In this document: positions 27,355-38,861 of the stretch, piece after piece
Layout: each line of letters opens with the position of its first letter
Numbering within the stretch: position 1 is the stretch's first letter
From: Oscillospiraceae bacterium
Lineage (GTDB): Bacteria > Bacillota > Clostridia > Oscillospirales > Ruminococcaceae
DNA length: 45,077 bases
Reading direction: 5' to 3'
Assembly: GCA_009784825.1 (NCBI GenBank)
Contig: WQXO01000014.1
Coordinates: 1 to 45,077 of the forward strand
Program-made: the position numbers and the translations under genes
Notes under the pieces: generated by a model
What the model saw: the letters and a program-made list of their open reading frames with translations, nothing else
Told to the model about the DNA's origin: nothing
Databases searched by the model: none

Positions 27355-27377
27355 AATTAAATCCTCCCCCTTACAAT

Positions 27378-28490
<1,113 letters not shown>

Positions 28491-28496
28491 TTAATA

Positions 28497-29168
28497 TTAT
28501 CCCGCCGCTTCCCGTTTCTGGAAGCAATGCACCTCGCCGAGCACCCGCATAATATCACCCTCAACGATAATACAGCCCTCCTCACCGATTGCATAAACAG
28601 GCAGACCCTTTTCAGAAACCACACGTTTAACAATATAATTCTGGCGGTCACTTCCCGTATAATTGGTTTCCACATTAAACCCGTCAGCAAAACGAAAACC
28701 GAGGCTGTAGCACATTTTCCCCTCACCCTTGTTAATGTGATAATTGGCTAATTGAACCTGTGCCCCCGCACCGAACCCGATAATAACACCCCTGTGGTTT
28801 TCAATGGTGTGATAAAGGTCAAACCTAATCACCCTCAGCATAAAGTTTTCAGCCGCACCACCGGGGAAGAATATAATATCAGCGTTTTCTAATTTACTTT
28901 TTGCAGCAGCAGGGCTGTCGGTGAAATAGTTTATATATTCTATGCAATCCTCGTCAATCGAGTAATGCTTGAACGCTTTGTTAATCGCAGAACTCAAAAC
29001 CCCGTCAAGCCCATAAAACTTGTCCCATTCCTCCTTACAGGATATTTCAGAATCACGGAAAGAGAACGCAAGAACAGCAACCCTGCTCCCCTTACGTATA
29101 TACTTTTTCAACTCGTCAAAGCACCATCTCTTACTAATATCATACCTGCTAAGTAAAATATTAACCAT
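28497..29168 (-). CDS. Peptidase S51/glutamine-amidotransferase-like protein lacking the catalytic Ser
   Basis: A 223-residue protein with a class I amidotransferase-like fold related to peptidase E (S51): ADIIFFPGGAAENFMLRVIR, then VIIGFGAGAQVQLANYHINK. In active S51 enzymes the nucleophile sits in GxSAG; here the motif is GFGAGA, with Gly in place of Ser, so it is probably not a peptidase. An ATG 12 nt upstream (29180) is in frame, but its codons contain the GGAGG of the ribosome site (29174-29178), so ATG 29168 is the better start. It is first in the tgt operon, behind a TATAAT promoter. Confidence 0.78.
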   Translation of the reverse strand: MVNILLSRYDISKRWCFDELKKYIRKGSRVAVLAFSFRDSEISCKEEWDKFYGLDGVLSSAINKAFKHYSIDEDCIEYINYFTDSPAAAKSKLENADIIFFPGGAAENFMLRVIRFDLYHTIENHRGVIIGFGAGAQVQLANYHINKGEGKMCYSLGFRFADGFNVETNYTGSDRQNYIVKRVVSEKGLPVYAIGEEGCIIVEGDIMRVLGEVHCFQKREAAG

Positions 29169-29200
29169 CTTGTCCTCCATTTACAAATAATATGGAATAC

Positions 29201-29229
29201 ATTATACCATATGTTGTAAAAAAAGGCAA
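29201..29229 (-). promoter_or_regulatory. Promoter of the S51-like/tgt operon
   Basis: Minus strand: -35 TTGCCT (29224-29229), 17-nt spacer, -10 TATAAT (29201-29206). The inverted pair TATGG...CCATA (29191-29211) surrounds the -10 and could be an operator. Confidence 0.6.
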
Positions 29230-29236
29230 GTATTTT

Positions 29237-29650
29237 TTATATATTGTTTAATTTTTGTTTAAGAACTTCATAAGCAACCTCGGGAACATCAATCCCGATG
29301 ACTGCTTCCTCCATAGGACACTGTCCATCGTTCATGCGATTGCTAATATATGAAACTTTTTTGTCATATGAATAAGGCAGGTTAAACTTATCGAAAACCT
29401 CACAAGCCCCCTCGCTGATTACAACAGCATGGACTTCTTTAACACCGCCGTATAACATCAGAAAAGCCGCCGCCCTCCCGACAACCTTATCGACAATGCT
29501 CCCCCCACGCATAATATCCCGCTCGATAAACTCCATAAGCGGTATAATGCCTTTTTTATCGGAAGCATAATTAAAATCGCCGTTGACTAAAGCAAGTGCA
29601 TGATTACAGAGAATTACCTTAGCCTTTTCTATGTTTGAGGTGCTTTTCAA
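29237..29650 (-). CDS. DUF1893 (TM1506-like) protein
   Basis: A 137-residue protein of the DUF1893 family, which has a cytidine-deaminase-like fold but no established activity. Conserved segments: CNHALALVNGD, VGRAAAFLMLYGGVKEVHAV, VISEGACEVFDKFNLPYSYD, NRMNDGQCPMEEAV. It starts at TTG 29650 after GGAGAGGAGC, 32 nt inside the end of the ECF S-component gene, so the two are translationally coupled. The family is known from structure only; a role tied to the S component's ligand is inference. Confidence 0.85.
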   Translation of the reverse strand: MKSTSNIEKAKVILCNHALALVNGDFNYASDKKGIIPLMEFIERDIMRGGSIVDKVVGRAAAFLMLYGGVKEVHAVVISEGACEVFDKFNLPYSYDKKVSYISNRMNDGQCPMEEAVIGIDVPEVAYEVLKQKLNNI

Positions 29651-30185
29651 CGAACCCGCTCCTCTCCAACGAATAAATCACAAAAGGAACATACGCCAGC
29701 TGAATAATAATTCCGTAAATCCCCGTAACAGTCGCAGTCCAAGCGAACCCGACATGGAGCGGAGGAGCTAACCCAAACAAACCGGAGGCGGCTAACAACG
29801 CCAATGCGAATACTAATCTGCCGAAGAGCATAGTCGCCGCTAACGTAATAATAATCCCGAATTTCTTCCCCTGCATATACTTGTACAAGAACCCGCTCAT
29901 AAAGCCATACGCACCTAATTCAAGAATCATAAACGGCAGACGGAACGATGGCGGCATACCCGTGACAAGGTGGCTGATAATCGGCGAAATTAACCCGATT
30001 GCCAACCCGAACACAGGACCTAACGTAAATCCCCCGATAATGACGGGAATGTGCATGGGCAGGAACAGCTCACCGGGGGTTGACACTCCCGGAATGTGGA
30101 AAGCCTGCGGAACTAACACAGCCGCCGCAATAATAATAAGCCCGAACGTGATTTTCTTGGTCATGGTTTTAGCAGTCACAGTCAT
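29619..30185 (-). CDS. ECF transporter S component (substrate-binding membrane subunit)
   Basis: A 188-residue membrane protein with about six helices and the S-component style GVSTPGELFLPMHIPVIIGG, then FTLGPVFGLAIGLISPIISH and HVGFAWTATVTGIYGIIIQL. S components capture a vitamin or metal-related ligand and dock onto a shared EcfAAT module, which is not in the window. No riboswitch is visible in the short leader, so the ligand cannot be inferred that way. Start ATG 30185 follows TTGGAGGCG. It has its own promoter, divergent from ilvB. Confidence 0.88.
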   Translation of the reverse strand: MTVTAKTMTKKITFGLIIIAAAVLVPQAFHIPGVSTPGELFLPMHIPVIIGGFTLGPVFGLAIGLISPIISHLVTGMPPSFRLPFMILELGAYGFMSGFLYKYMQGKKFGIIITLAATMLFGRLVFALALLAASGLFGLAPPLHVGFAWTATVTGIYGIIIQLAYVPFVIYSLERSGFVEKHLKHRKG

Positions 30186-30225
30186 AACGCCTCCAAAATT
30201 TATGTAATAATTTATTAATAAAATA

Positions 30226-30254
30226 ATTATAACTTAAAAAAAGCAAATAGTCAA
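30226..30254 (-). promoter_or_regulatory. Promoter of the ECF S component/DUF1893 operon
   Basis: Minus strand: -35 TTGACT (30249-30254), 17-nt spacer, -10 TATAAT (30226-30231). Confidence 0.85.
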
Positions 30255-30267
30255 GAAAAATCTTGAC
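30250..30267. promoter_or_regulatory. Palindrome spanning both divergent -35 boxes
   Basis: GTCAAGA (30250-30256), AAAA, TCTTGAC (30261-30267): a 7-bp perfect inverted repeat whose arms contain most of the -35 elements of the ECF and ilvB promoters. It is a possible operator or simply shared -35 sequence. Confidence 0.55.
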
Positions 30268-30292
30268 ATTTTATCCCAACATAGGTTATAAT
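30263..30292 (+). promoter_or_regulatory. Promoter of the ilv operon
   Basis: -35 TTGACA (30263-30268), 18-nt spacer, -10 TATAAT (30287-30292). The leader is about 25 nt, with no T-box or attenuator. Confidence 0.8.
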
Positions 30293-30322
30293 AATATATT
30301 ATAATTATTATGGGGTACTATT

Positions 30323-31975
30323 GTGTCAAACGTATCAAACAAGTCAAAACAAATTACAGCTGCTCGTGCATTGGTCAACTGCCTCGCACTTGAAAAGGTT
30401 TCTACCGTTTTCGGATACCCGGGAGCGGCAATCTGCCCGTTTTATGATGAATTATCAAAATCGAATATTGAGCATATTCTCGTAAGGCATGAGGCTAATG
30501 CAGGTCACGCCGCCTCGGGTTATGCGAGAATAACCGGCAAAGCGGCAGTATGTATTGCCACCTCAGGGCCGGGTGCGACTAATCTCATAACAGCCATTGC
30601 CACAGCGTATATGGACAGTATCCCTATGATATGTATCACAGGGCAGGTTAATACCGACCAAATCGGGAAAGACGTGTTTCAGGAAGCCGACATAACCGGA
30701 GCGGTAGAGTCATTCGTAAAACATTCGTTCCTGATAAAGGACGCACAAGACCTCCCCGAAACCGTAAGAAAGGCTTTCTATATCGCCTCAACAGGCAGAC
30801 CCGGACCCGTCTTGCTTGACATTCCGATAGACGTTTTGCGAACCGATATAGACTTCGATAATGTCAAATATATGGAGCAGGTGGACATAAGGGGGTACAA
30901 GCCCAATTTCCACGGGAACAAGCTGCAAATCAAAAGAGTTATCGAGGCCATTGAAACAGCGGACAAGCCGTTAATTTGTGCGGGTGGCGGTTTATTCAAT
31001 CGTGAGGCGTATAAACTAATGCGTCAATTCGCAGAACACGCCGACATTCCCGTAATCAGCACAATGATGGGAATTTCAGCCCTGCCCACCGAACACCCCT
31101 TATACTACGGAATGATTGGTATGCACGGCAAAGGAATTGCCAACCGTGCGATTAATAACTGCGATTTGTTAATTTTGCTCGGTGCAAGGGTGAACGACAG
31201 GGCAGTTCTTGCCTTGAAAAACAACGACAGCTTAAAAGTAATCCACATAGACATTGACCCCGCAGAAATCGGGAAAAACCTACCCGCCTCAATTCCGGTA
31301 GTCGGCGACCTGCGTGCCGTGTTAGAACAATTGCTTGAACAGCTCCCTAAGAAGAAACACGAAAACTGGAAAAAACTTCTCAAAACCGATACAGGGAGTG
31401 ATACCCTCGACATGCCGAGCAAAACCGACAAAATCAACCCGAAACAATTCATAAATATTCTCAACCGCCTCCTACCGGAAGAATCGGTAATCGTCGCCGA
31501 CGTCGGGCAAAATCAGATATGGACTGCAAACAACATTTCATTGAGTGAGCATGGCAGGTTTATCACCTCAGGCGGAATGGGTACAATGGGATATTCCGTA
31601 CCGGCGGCAATCGGTGCGAAAAAAGCTGCCCCCGAGAAAGAGGTAATCGCAATCTGCGGTGACGGGAGCTTTCAAATGCAGATGATGGAGCTTGCAACTG
31701 CCATTCAGCATAATATCAATATCAAGATTATCATCATGAAAAATAATCGCTTAGGCATGGTTAGGGAGCTACAGCAGAACCTGTATAACAACAACTGTAC
31801 AGCGGTTAATCTTGACGGCAGCCCCGACTTTGTGAAAATAGCGGCGGCTTACGGTATAAACGGGGATTATGTTACCGATATTAAACAAGCGGACAAAGCC
31901 CTGATAACCCTGCTTGCTTCCAAAAAACCATATTTACTTCAAATAAACATTGACGAAAACGAAAAAACCATGTAG
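30323..31975 (+). CDS. ilvB: Acetolactate synthase, large catalytic subunit
   Basis: A 550-residue thiamine-diphosphate enzyme that condenses pyruvate (or pyruvate with 2-oxobutyrate) at the first step of valine/leucine/isoleucine synthesis. The N-terminal Glu region is VRHEANAGHAASGYAR, then ATSGPGATN. The ThDP/Mg motif is GDGSFQMQMMELATAIQHNI, ending in KNN. The start is GTG 30323, with only a weak GGGG site. The stop TAG (31973-31975) is formed by a palindromic repeat, type 1, so the natural C-terminus was probably set by that insertion. ilvN follows. Confidence 0.97.
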   Translation: MSNVSNKSKQITAARALVNCLALEKVSTVFGYPGAAICPFYDELSKSNIEHILVRHEANAGHAASGYARITGKAAVCIATSGPGATNLITAIATAYMDSIPMICITGQVNTDQIGKDVFQEADITGAVESFVKHSFLIKDAQDLPETVRKAFYIASTGRPGPVLLDIPIDVLRTDIDFDNVKYMEQVDIRGYKPNFHGNKLQIKRVIEAIETADKPLICAGGGLFNREAYKLMRQFAEHADIPVISTMMGISALPTEHPLYYGMIGMHGKGIANRAINNCDLLILLGARVNDRAVLALKNNDSLKVIHIDIDPAEIGKNLPASIPVVGDLRAVLEQLLEQLPKKKHENWKKLLKTDTGSDTLDMPSKTDKINPKQFINILNRLLPEESVIVADVGQNQIWTANNISLSEHGRFITSGGMGTMGYSVPAAIGAKKAAPEKEVIAICGDGSFQMQMMELATAIQHNINIKIIIMKNNRLGMVRELQQNLYNNNCTAVNLDGSPDFVKIAAAYGINGDYVTDIKQADKALITLLASKKPYLLQINIDENEKTM

Positions 31976-31998
31976 GGGGTGATGCCCACATCACCCCG
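31971..31998. repeat. Palindromic repeat, type 1 copy, at the ilvB stop
   Basis: A 28-nt element identical to 23285-23312. Its TGTAGG supplies the TAG stop of ilvB, and the hairpin lies in the ilvB-ilvN gap, 25 nt before the ilvN start. Confidence 0.88.
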
Positions 31999-32023
31999 TA
32001 TTACAACGCAAAAGGAATATTTT

Positions 32024-32515
32024 ATGAAACACACAATCTCAATTCTCGTTGAAAACCACGCAGGCGTATTATCCCGAATATCCGGTTTATTTGCCCGCAG
32101 GGGGTTTAATATCCACAGCCTTGCCGTAGGTGTCACCGAAAACGAAAAGGTCTCACGTATAACCATAGTCGCCGAGGGTGATGACTATACTCTTGAACAA
32201 ATCGAAAAACAGCTTAATAAGCTGATTGACATAATAAAAGTCCGCTCGGTCAAAGGCAGTGAATTATTATCAAGGGAGCTAATGCTGATTAAGGTCACCT
32301 GCACAGCGGTTCAACGCCCGGAACTAATCGCAATCGCCGAATTATGCGGTGCGAAAATCTCCGACGTGTCAAAAGAAACAGTAACCCTTGAACTGTCCGA
32401 CAACGAAGCGAGGATTACCACATTTGAGGAACTGCTCAAACCCTACGGAATAAGGGAAATCGCCCGAACGGGATTTATCGCCTTACAAAAAGGCTCGGGG
32501 TCAATAAGCTCATAA
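32024..32515 (+). CDS. ilvN: Acetolactate synthase, regulatory small subunit
   Basis: A 163-residue protein with an N-terminal ACT domain (MKHTISILVENHAGVLSRIS, then GLFARRGFNIHSLAVGVTEN) and a C-terminal domain (ELMLIKVTCTAVQRPELIAI). It activates IlvB and in the family mediates valine feedback inhibition. I place the start at ATG 32024, preceded by AAAAGG; an in-frame ATG upstream (31979) lies inside the palindromic repeat and would add an unnatural extension. The 3' flank is the insertion point of a toxin-antitoxin cassette. Confidence 0.95.
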   Translation: MKHTISILVENHAGVLSRISGLFARRGFNIHSLAVGVTENEKVSRITIVAEGDDYTLEQIEKQLNKLIDIIKVRSVKGSELLSRELMLIKVTCTAVQRPELIAIAELCGAKISDVSKETVTLELSDNEARITTFEELLKPYGIREIARTGFIALQKGSGSISS

Positions 32516-32567
32516 ACGCAATATACACACATTATGCAACATTTATACACCATTATTAACCGCATTT

Positions 32568-32596
32568 TTTACAATATTGTAATACCGCTTTATAAA
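32568..32596 (+). promoter_or_regulatory. Possible promoter of the DUF1902/HicA-like pair, with a palindrome in the spacer
   Basis: TTTACA (32568-32573), 17-nt spacer, TATAAA (32591-32596). The perfect palindrome ACAATATTGT (32571-32580) overlaps the -35 and spacer and could be a TA operator. The rest of the 161-nt gap is A+T-rich. Confidence 0.45.
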
Positions 32597-32662
32597 TATA
32601 TATATTATAATTATAATATGCACACGCACGCGAGAAACCCCAAACCTGCATAAATGAATAAA

Positions 32663-32675
32663 AAGGAGAAACTGT
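32663..32675 (+). repeat. 13-bp direct repeat, left copy, flanking the TA cassette
   Basis: AAGGAGAAACTGT, including the antitoxin's ribosome site. An identical copy lies at 33280-33292 before ilvC. Confidence 0.8.
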
Positions 32676-32676
32676 T

Positions 32677-32910
32677 ATGAAATGTATAGTTAAACTGTTG
32701 TGGGACAATGGTTTTTGGCACTCTGTTGTTGTAACCGACAAAAATGAAAATGTCGGATTAACATTGGAATCGGGTTCTTTCGATGCACTTATTGAAAGAG
32801 TGAAAATAGCACTTCCTGAAATGTTAGAATTGAACTTCGGATACATTGGTGATGTAAGTTTGATTTTTGAAGTTGAACGAAGTGATGACATTAAAAAGGA
32901 AGCGTCATAA
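32677..32910 (+). CDS. DUF1902/HicB-like antitoxin
   Basis: A 77-residue protein: VKLLWDNGFWHSVVVTDKNE, then VGLTLESGSFDALIERVKIA and LPEMLELN. This is the DUF1902 pattern, a HicB-like antitoxin fold. It overlaps the downstream HicA-like gene by one base (TAATG). It has a strong AAAAGGAG site. The pair sits between ilvN and ilvC. Confidence 0.85.
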   Translation: MKCIVKLLWDNGFWHSVVVTDKNENVGLTLESGSFDALIERVKIALPEMLELNFGYIGDVSLIFEVERSDDIKKEAS

Positions 32911-33104
32911 TGGCGGATTATACAAGACAATTGAAGAAAGTTCTTCATAAGAATAAGTGCAAATTTGTCAGATACGGTAAAGGCGACCACGAGGTGTGGT
33001 ATAGCCCGATTACAGGTATGAATTTTACCGTTGACGGTAGTATCAAAAAGCGTTCCAGTGCTAACGGAACTTTGAAGAACGCAGGTATCAAAGAAAAACT
33101 GTAA
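32910..33104 (+). CDS. HicA-like toxin
   Basis: A 64-residue protein MADYTRQLKKVLHKNKCKFV then RYGKGDHEVWYSP, ITGMNFTVDGSIKKRSSANG and TLKNAG. The GKGDHEVWYSP segment places the His as in the HicA active site, and the C-terminal TLKNAGI helix fits. It should be an mRNA interferase neutralised by the preceding DUF1902 protein. It is a second hic-type pair, not a close copy of 18288-18736. The stop at 33102-33104 is followed in the same frame by a start-less open stretch. Confidence 0.85.
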   Translation: MADYTRQLKKVLHKNKCKFVRYGKGDHEVWYSPITGMNFTVDGSIKKRSSANGTLKNAGIKEKL

Positions 33105-34985
<1,881 letters not shown>

Positions 34986-34989
<4 letters not shown>

Positions 34990-36143
34990 AAAAAATCCTC
35001 CACCATGTTTTTAAATACATTAAACGGCTTGACATTATCCTGCTGTTGCTTTGCTTAACCGCAAGTGCGTTCTGTGTATACCTGCTGTACACGATTAGTC
35101 TGAACGGGATTAACCCGTCGGTTGTCACTCCCCGAACATGGAGAACACAGCTATACGCTACGATTGCAGGATTGGCGTGTTCCCTCATTATTGCGGCAAT
35201 CAACTATAATATCCTGTCGAAGATTTGGTTCACCTATGCGGGAGTGGCGTTAATACTGTCGTTGCTGTTGTTCACACCGCTCGGAATGAGTACCCCCGGT
35301 TCAACCGAGGTAAACTGGCTTGACTTAGGGTTCATGCAGATTCAACCGTCAGAATTCCTCACGGTGGCATTCATCATGACAATGGCGACACACCTGCATA
35401 AAGTCGGTGACAAGATGAACCGTCTACCCCATATGGCGTTGCTGTGCCTGCATGTGCTTGTCCCCGTTATAATGCTGGTTCTGCAAGACAACACAGGGGC
35501 TCCGCTTTTGATAATTCTGATATTCATACTAATGCTGTTCGTGGCAGGTCTGTCGTGGAAATACATGGTTGCGGGAGCAGTTGCAATCCCTTTAGCGGCA
35601 ATGGCTTTCTGGAATTTCTACGCAAAGGATTATCACAAAATGCGAATTTTGGTGGTTCTTGACAAAGAGCTGCAGCAAACCGAATTACAGGGTGCGTTCC
35701 ACCAGCAAAACCGCAGTCTGATTGCACTTGGCTCAGGCGGCTTAACGGGGCAGGGATTGTCGGGCGGGGAGTATATCTCAATATTCGGAATTCACAATGA
35801 CTTTATGTTTGCGTATATCGGAATGACCTTAGGCTTCGTCGGCTGTATATTAACCCTGCTGTTAGTCATGTCGATATGTATAAAACTATTATCAACAGCG
35901 AGTTTAGCTAAGGATTTATTAGGCAGGTTAATTTGTGCGGGGGCGTTCGCAACGGTATTCTTCCACGCTGTAATCAATGTGGGAATGGTGGTTGCAGTAA
36001 CCCCGGTAGTCGGTGTCCCCCTGCCTTTCGTAAGTGCGGGAGGAAGCTCAACCTTAGCACTTTATATCGCAATCGGCTTGGTATTAAGTGTGCGAGCCCA
36101 CCGAGAAAAGAAGTATCATATGTTCTACACAGAAAAAGAATAA
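34986..36143 (+). CDS. rodA: RodA/FtsW-family peptidoglycan polymerase (SEDS)
   Basis: A 385-residue protein with about ten membrane helices that polymerises lipid II with a class B PBP. Signatures: WLDLGFMQIQPSEFLTVAFI, FHQQNRSLIALGSGGLTGQG, and VTPVVGVPLPFVSAGGSSTL. In the extracellular loop where the family reads TDFIFAVxGEExG, this protein has HNDFMFAYIGMTLG: the Asp is kept but the GEE acids are lost. RodA fits better than FtsW from length and termini, but SpoVE/FtsW is possible. It starts by ATGA overlap with the thioesterase and ends before a repeat block. Confidence 0.9.
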
Positions 36144-36151
36144 CTATATTT

Positions 36152-36277
36152 TAATTAATAGTTAATAATTAATAATTAATAATTTTGGTATTTGCATCCG
36201 CAAAGTTTTTATTTAAAATCCGTCGCCGCAGGCGACACAACCATTATTCATTATTAATTATTCATTATTCATTAATT
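36152..36277. repeat. MITE-like block: heptad arms around two hairpins
   Basis: The left arm has 7-nt periods TAATTAA TAGTTAA TAATTAA TAATTAA (36152-36179), and the right arm ATTATTC ATTATTA ATTATTC ATTATTC (36243-36270, continuing ATTAATT). The arms are roughly complementary. The core holds hairpins TTTGC-ATCC-GCAAA and GTCGCC-GCA-GGCGAC. A weak promoter-like pair TTGCAT-16-TAAAAT (36192-36219) lies in the core and could drive the next gene. The block fills the 150-nt gap between rodA and the ATPase-like gene. Confidence 0.75.
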
Positions 36278-36293
36278 ATCAACCGGAGGAAAA

Positions 36294-38861
36294 ATGGCAC
36301 AGATTTTAAAATTCAAAGGCGACTATAACGGGCTTGACACCGAAAAAGCAGAAAACTATCTGCAATATTACGGGTACAACACCGATGTTAAGCAGGAAAA
36401 GAAACCCAAGATTAATTTATACGGTGTGTTCAAATCAATAAAACCGTATCTCATGTTAGGGGCGGCATTCCTGTATTTCTTGGGGGGAAAACCCGTATCG
36501 GGGGGATTGCTTATCCTGTTGACTTTGTTATACTGTACTGTCGAAATCATGAAGGGTAGGTTCGCCGACGAAAAATTAAAAAATCTGACACGTGCAACCG
36601 ACATAACGGTGAGGGTGGTTCGTGACGGCGGAATAGTTCTCATAAAACGTGAGAATATCGCACAGGACGATTTAATAATATTACAGGGTGGAGAAAACGT
36701 ACCCGCCGACGCATTTGTCCTTGAGGTGCATGACGCTTATGTCGATGAAAGTGCGTTCACAAAGGTAAACACCCCGATTAAAAAAATCCCCGGCACCGAC
36801 GATAAAAACGAGTTAAAAAGGTGCTGTATTTACAAAGGCACAAAAGTGACCTCAGGTATATTAATTGCGAGGGTTTTCGCAACAGGGCAAGACACGAAAA
36901 TCCGCCCGAAAATCCGCTCGGCAAAAGAGTTATACACCACCGGATTTGAAGCGGCGATTAACAAGTTCAGCCACTATTCTACATATGTTGCATTAGTTTT
37001 ATTAATAATTGCATTGGCTTTCAAATTTATATCGGCGTCGGGATTATCGGCAGACGATGTCGCATCGGAGTCACTGCTTGTATATTTCACCATGACTATA
37101 TTACCGGCGGTTTCCTTTGCGATATGTATTCTCCCGGCAGAGGCGGCATCGTTGGTTCGGATATATTACACATGGGGTGCGATTGAGTTGTCGAAAAGAT
37201 ATGGTGAAATCAAACACCTCAAAGCCATTGAAACCCTTAACAGTGTAACAGCGGTTTGCGTCGGGAAAGAATCGGTCAGCTCCAACGACAGCACACCCGT
37301 AGTAGGGGAATATTCGGGGAACAAAAGCATGCTCACGAGAATAGCGGCTCTCTCATGTAAACCCACCCCTGCCGACGCTTATGAAAAAGCGATTTTCGTG
37401 AGTGCGGCGTTTAAGCACATTGATACCAAGGAGCTGCATGAAAGCGAATTAATCAAAAGCTATACCGCAGATGAAGAAGCCAACTATCACAAAATGAACG
37501 GCTGTCTGTGGGACGTGAACGGTGCAAAGCTGCTGTGCGTAAAAGGCGAGCCGGAGGTAGTATTGTCATTTTGTAAGCCGCCGTCGGAGCAATTATTCGC
37601 TATTCAAAAAAAGCGGCAGGAATATTCTAAAGAGGGGTATCAGGTTTTCGCAATTGCGTTTGCCCAAATTGACGAGGACGAAAACGGAAAAGTCGCCGTC
37701 CCGAAAACATTGTTTGAACCGGAATATACCTTTCTCGGACTAATCGCATTCTCCGGAAACATCAAAGAAAGTATACCAAACGCCGTCCGCAATTGTTATC
37801 GTGCGGGGGTCAAGGTAATTCTTATAACTCACGATTCTAAGGAAACCGCACTTGCCGTCGCCGAGAAAATCGGATTGAAGTCCGGCGGAATTATCACAGG
37901 GGAGGAGCTTGAGCGTGTGCGGTTCGACGGGGACAAGATGGACGTTTCCGGTGTGAATGTTTTTGCGGGAATTGCACAAGGGCAAAAAGGCGATATTATT
38001 CGATTGCTTCGAGAAGCGGGTGAAATCGTCGCCGCCTTCGGGAGTGACAGCACCGACACTGAAGCGTTAGAGCTTGCAGACGTTGGGATTGCTTTATCGA
38101 AGTATACCACCGAGCGGGAGTGGGACATGAACATCGACACCCTCTCACAATCGACCACCGGCTCCGCTTGTGAAGCCTGCGATTTCATAATGGAGGGTGA
38201 CGGTTTCGTAAAAGCCGCCGACACTTTTAGAGAAGCACGGCAGATGCACCGTAATATAAAGCGATGTATTTCTGCCGCTGTATCCGCATTAGCGGTAATT
38301 GCACCGTTTGCGATTATCAATCTTTTAATCGGCAAAGCATTTGTGCCGGAGGCGGCATTAGTTTCACTTTTAACAGTGGTGGTCATTCCGTTAATCATGG
38401 TGATGTTCAGGGAAAATAAAGCTGACTTAAAAACCGCACTGCGACCCTCGGGCTTCCTCGGAAAGGGTGTGGTGAACAGAAACTTCTTCATTGGTGCGGG
38501 AATACAGGGCGGTGCGTTATTGCTGGTTCAGATATTAATGTTTTTTATAATGCCGTATGAGGTGATTGAACAACAGCGTGCTGTATTTACGGCGATTTTC
38601 TTCTCGGGAATTATTTCGATGGCATGGGTGGGATTGTCGTTTGAAAAGCCGTTCTACCGGTTTTTCAACGCCCGCAATAAATTCGTAATATACATCAGTG
38701 GAGGGTTATTATTATTCCTCCCGCTAATCGTCTACATACCCGGTATGAACACGGCGTTCGGCTTGGCGGCGATTAACCCGTTAATACTTATTCTGTGTTT
38801 GATTATAGGAGCGGCGTCACAGCTTTGGTACGATTTTGTTAAAAAGAGGTTCAGCCATTGA
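36294..38861 (+). CDS. P-type ATPase-like membrane protein lacking catalytic motifs (pseudo-ATPase)
   Basis: An 855-residue protein with P2-type (SERCA-like) architecture: N-terminal helices, actuator, phosphorylation/nucleotide region, and six C-terminal helices. The order of segments is recognisable: DDLIILQGGENVPADA, VDESAF, CVKGEPEVVL, VILITHDSKETALAVAEKIG, ALELADVGIAL. But the actuator TGES is TKVN (residues 156-159), the phosphorylated DKTGT is GKESV (324-328, Asp to Gly), the DPPR segment is GNIKE, GDGxND is GSDSTD, and the PEGLP helix reads ILPAEAASL. It cannot form the aspartyl-phosphate, yet its frame is intact over 2.5 kb. It overlaps the DUF368 gene by TTGA. The ATG 36294 follows CCGGAGG. 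Function unknown. Confidence 0.85.
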   Translation: MAQILKFKGDYNGLDTEKAENYLQYYGYNTDVKQEKKPKINLYGVFKSIKPYLMLGAAFLYFLGGKPVSGGLLILLTLLYCTVEIMKGRFADEKLKNLTRATDITVRVVRDGGIVLIKRENIAQDDLIILQGGENVPADAFVLEVHDAYVDESAFTKVNTPIKKIPGTDDKNELKRCCIYKGTKVTSGILIARVFATGQDTKIRPKIRSAKELYTTGFEAAINKFSHYSTYVALVLLIIALAFKFISASGLSADDVASESLLVYFTMTILPAVSFAICILPAEAASLVRIYYTWGAIELSKRYGEIKHLKAIETLNSVTAVCVGKESVSSNDSTPVVGEYSGNKSMLTRIAALSCKPTPADAYEKAIFVSAAFKHIDTKELHESELIKSYTADEEANYHKMNGCLWDVNGAKLLCVKGEPEVVLSFCKPPSEQLFAIQKKRQEYSKEGYQVFAIAFAQIDEDENGKVAVPKTLFEPEYTFLGLIAFSGNIKESIPNAVRNCYRAGVKVILITHDSKETALAVAEKIGLKSGGIITGEELERVRFDGDKMDVSGVNVFAGIAQGQKGDIIRLLREAGEIVAAFGSDSTDTEALELADVGIALSKYTTEREWDMNIDTLSQSTTGSACEACDFIMEGDGFVKAADTFREARQMHRNIKRCISAAVSALAVIAPFAIINLLIGKAFVPEAALVSLLTVVVIPLIMVMFRENKADLKTALRPSGFLGKGVVNRNFFIGAGIQGGALLLVQILMFFIMPYEVIEQQRAVFTAIFFSGIISMAWVGLSFEKPFYRFFNARNKFVIYISGGLLLFLPLIVYIPGMNTAFGLAAINPLILILCLIIGAASQLWYDFVKKRFSH

